64,000 nt of DNA from an uncultured Aquimarina sp. (GTDB lineage Bacteria; Bacteroidota; Bacteroidia; Flavobacteriales; Flavobacteriaceae): assembly GCA_947498705.1 (NCBI GenBank), contig CANMLW010000017.1, positions 21,088-85,087 of the forward strand. Direction: 5' to 3'. Numbering within the stretch: the stretch's first letter is position 1; the number at the start of each line of letters is the position of its first letter. Below the pieces are notes generated by a model that was not told the origin of the DNA, made no database searches, and saw only the letters and a program-made list of their open reading frames with translations. The translations under genes were made by a program, and so were the position numbers. Shown here in pieces: positions 62,702 to 64,000 of this stretch.

Positions 62702-63070
62702 CTAGAAAATCAATTTATTATAATATGGCATTATCAATTCCTCTAATTTTTTCCGTTGCGATTTTGTCAAAGAATGTCCTTTCGGTGGATACGTTTTGGT
62801 TGGTCTAATAGCCAATTCAATTAATAACTCTTTTATTATTTCGTTTCGGTCAATTCCGCGTGATAATATTTTGAAGGTTGTGTTATTCTGAATAACTGGT
62901 CTGTCCCAATTCGAATTCTCAAACAATTGAGAAGAAATTGAAAAAATGTGAGCAACTCCAATCCAATCATCAGGAATAACTTCGATAATCGCTTTAACAT
63001 CTTTTTTTGAGATGGAATGATTTGGTTCGCTATTTATTTTTTCGGTTACGATTTTCATTTTTCGGAACAA
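62702..63070 (-). CDS. Hypothetical protein (cassette gene)
   Basis: 122 residues: SISKKDVKAIIEVIPDDWIG, RDRPV-like NWDRPVIQNNTTFKILSRGI, ELLIELAIRPTKTYPPKGHS, then a basic C-terminus. No family recognised. The first residues MFRKMKIVTEK contain a second Met five codons in, which may be the true start (63058). The cassette's upstream flank is GTTAGCTTTA, complementary over 10 bp to the flank after 62303. Confidence 0.6.
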   Translation of the reverse strand: MFRKMKIVTEKINSEPNHSISKKDVKAIIEVIPDDWIGVAHIFSISSQLFENSNWDRPVIQNNTTFKILSRGIDRNEIIKELLIELAIRPTKTYPPKGHSLTKSQRKKLEELIMPYYNKLIF

Positions 63071-63071
63071 T

Positions 63072-63249
63072 TAAAGCTAACGGTTAATATATGAATCGGA
63101 GCAAGGCAAGTATACTTGAACCAATTGATCTATCTGCGCATTTTTATTTCTTTTTAAACTTATAAAAATCTAGCGCCATTGCAAAGAGGAAATAACCTTT
63201 AGAATTAGTGCTAAACTTTGCTCTGATTTCATATATAATGTTAGCCTTT
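63072..63249 (-). repeat. attC-like element 13
   Basis: About 178 bp and one of the best folds: stop-side AAGGCTAACATTATATATGA then AATCAGAGCAA; start-side TTGCTCCGATTCATATATTA and ACCGTTAGCTTTA. About 25 bp pair with a few bulged bases. Confidence 0.85.
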
Positions 63250-63256
63250 CGCCTTT

Positions 63257-63898
63257 TTATTCATTCAAATATCCGAAGCCCATTACGTGCCATTTTTTTC
63301 CAAATGACGATGTGACCTTTTCAAAATCTGATTTATTGTTAGATGCGTAATACACAGAATCTCCATTGATTCCTATTATATCATTTATACAAGTTTCATA
63401 GAAATTCATCTTAAGATTATAAATGTTTGCGATATCTAAATCAATAGGTTCAATTTTAATCTTACGAAAAAAACCATCATTTACTTTTCTTATGAATTCC
63501 TGTTCAGTATACTTTCCTTCAGCAGAAAACTTCAAAGAAAAACAAGATGTTACGTGAATTTCATGCAATAAGAAATCTTCTACTGAATACTCTACTTTTA
63601 CCCATTTTTCTTTAAAAGGTTTGAAAAATAAGTTGTTATTTTCAGTTATATTAATTGCCCATTTATCACCAGTTTGGGCATCGGTATTGATTTCTAAATA
63701 TCCATCATTATTGATATTTAAATCAATTAAAACCCATCGGAATATACTTGAATGTACACCTATTTTCCTGTAAAAATCGTACAAGATTTTAGGGAATTCA
63801 ATCCCCAATTTTGTTTCTATTTTTTTAATATCTTCATCAAAACTAACAAAATCACTTTCTTTTATATTATGTAATTTTTTTATTTTTTTCAATTCCAT
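63257..63898 (-). CDS. SMI1/KNR4 (SUKH)-like protein (cassette gene)
   Basis: 213 residues from the ATG at 63896-63898 (another ATG lies 3 nt upstream). SUKH-like: DEDIKKIETKLGIEFPKILY, DFYRKIGVHSSIFRWVLIDL, NNDGYLEINTDAQTGDKWAI, VEDFLLHEIHVTSCFSLKFS. Possible toxin-immunity role, not provable here. Flanks GTTAGCCTT / AAGGCTAAC are a perfect 9-bp pair. Confidence 0.75.
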   Translation of the reverse strand: MELKKIKKLHNIKESDFVSFDEDIKKIETKLGIEFPKILYDFYRKIGVHSSIFRWVLIDLNINNDGYLEINTDAQTGDKWAINITENNNLFFKPFKEKWVKVEYSVEDFLLHEIHVTSCFSLKFSAEGKYTEQEFIRKVNDGFFRKIKIEPIDLDIANIYNLKMNFYETCINDIIGINGDSVYYASNNKSDFEKVTSSFGKKWHVMGFGYLNE

Positions 63899-63917
63899 CA
63901 ACTTCTTTTTTCGGGTG

Positions 63918-64000
63918 AAGGCTAACGGTTAGTATAAGAGCAGTAGTGGATTAAAATGCACTATCTTTCCGTTTTGCAATTTACTAAATTAAAAGCAATA
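63918..64000 (-). repeat. attC-like element 14 (partial, window edge)
   Basis: The start-side arm is present: on the minus strand GCTCTTATACTAACCGTTAG then CCTT, just before the gene at 63898. The rest, and further cassettes, lie outside the window. Confidence 0.7.

Larger units (their letters stand above)
50176..64000 (-). mobile_element. Integron-like gene cassette array (CALIN-like), continues past the window
   Basis: All 17 genes from 49467 to 63901 point the same way and are grouped into 14 units by 14 attC-like elements (one partial at the right edge). Each element has, on the minus strand, an NNYAAC end at or just after a stop codon, then A(C/A)NATATATG, an inner arm (CATAGCAGC type), a loop, the complementary arm (GCTNYGACACATATATTAAAC) and CGTTRNNN before the next start. 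Flanks of single units are reverse complements of each other. Cargo is typical of cassettes. No integrase lies inside the window; by polarity attI/intI would be beyond 64,000. Confidence 0.75.

Noticed and set aside
50176..64000. Array repeats considered as CRISPR or as MITE/IS ends
   Set aside because: Spacing is gene-sized and irregular, there are no short equal spacers or cas genes, no transposase and no target-site duplications. End sequences vary per unit in matched pairs, which fits attC and not fixed terminal repeats.

Overview
The window looks like a chromosome segment from a marine member of the Flavobacteriaceae (Bacteroidota). The DNA is AT-rich. Lipoprotein signals end in SC(Q/D/S)-type lipoboxes and secreted proteins end their signal peptides in F(S/A)Q. 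Shine-Dalgarno sites are not evident. The gene set is typical of the group: DUF2851, DUF4369, DUF885, M57 and M61 peptidases, a NamZ/DUF1343 lipoprotein, and a large TPR protein next to an outer-membrane barrel. The order XerC-like recombinase, rpsU, acyl-CoA dehydrogenase, ComEA-like protein at the left end also fits flavobacterial chromosomes. No species can be named from sequence alone.

Layout. 1-8,018: minus-strand housekeeping genes (recombinase cut by the window edge, ribosomal protein S21, acyl-CoA dehydrogenase, HhH protein, Na+/alanine symporter, K+ channel with a PspC-domain partner, DUF2851). 8,217-11,536: a membrane-anchored peroxiredoxin-like protein, then two tandem M57 metalloprotease lipoproteins. 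Each M57 gene is preceded by a two-repeat site with 21-bp periodicity that resembles LytTR-regulator operators. 11,537-12,004 is non-coding and may hold a small structured RNA. 12,005-29,883: metabolic and cell-envelope genes (AraC regulators, PLP/CBS cysteine enzyme, LolC/FtsX-like permease, NamZ, TPR histidine kinase, AlkB, S1/P1 nuclease, alpha/beta hydrolase, HAD phosphatase, M61 peptidase, DUF819). 29,884-30,950: tRNA-Thr(UGU), with a degenerate copy of its 3' end and terminator about 0.9 kb away. Between them lies a frameshifted cadherin-like fragment, which looks like scar tissue of an old integration. 30,980-49,331: a frameshifted peroxiredoxin, PTPS/QueD and Idi, peptidases, a TPR protein/barrel pair, an SGNH hydrolase, FtsE, a serine hydrolase, regulators and acetyltransferases.

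50,176-64,000 (running out of the window) is the notable part. It is a one-directional, minus-strand array of 14 small gene units separated by attC-like elements. Each intergenic element has a YAAC-type end just after one stop codon and a GTTR-type end just before the next start codon, and the arms fold on each other. The short sequences flanking each individual gene are reverse complements of each other and differ from gene to gene (for example GTTGTGCTTA / TAAGCACAAC). This is the pattern expected of integron gene cassettes inserted as circles at G^TT. Cargo is typical of cassettes: GNAT, RDD, two SMI1/KNR4-like proteins, two S41 peptidases, SH3b, a beta-helix protein and many unknowns. No integron integrase is in the window. 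Array polarity predicts it, if present, beyond position 64,000. I regard this as a chromosomal-integron or CALIN-like array in Bacteroidota and the main finding.

Two genes carry single-base homopolymer frameshifts (31,482 and 60,461). These may be real or may be assembly errors.
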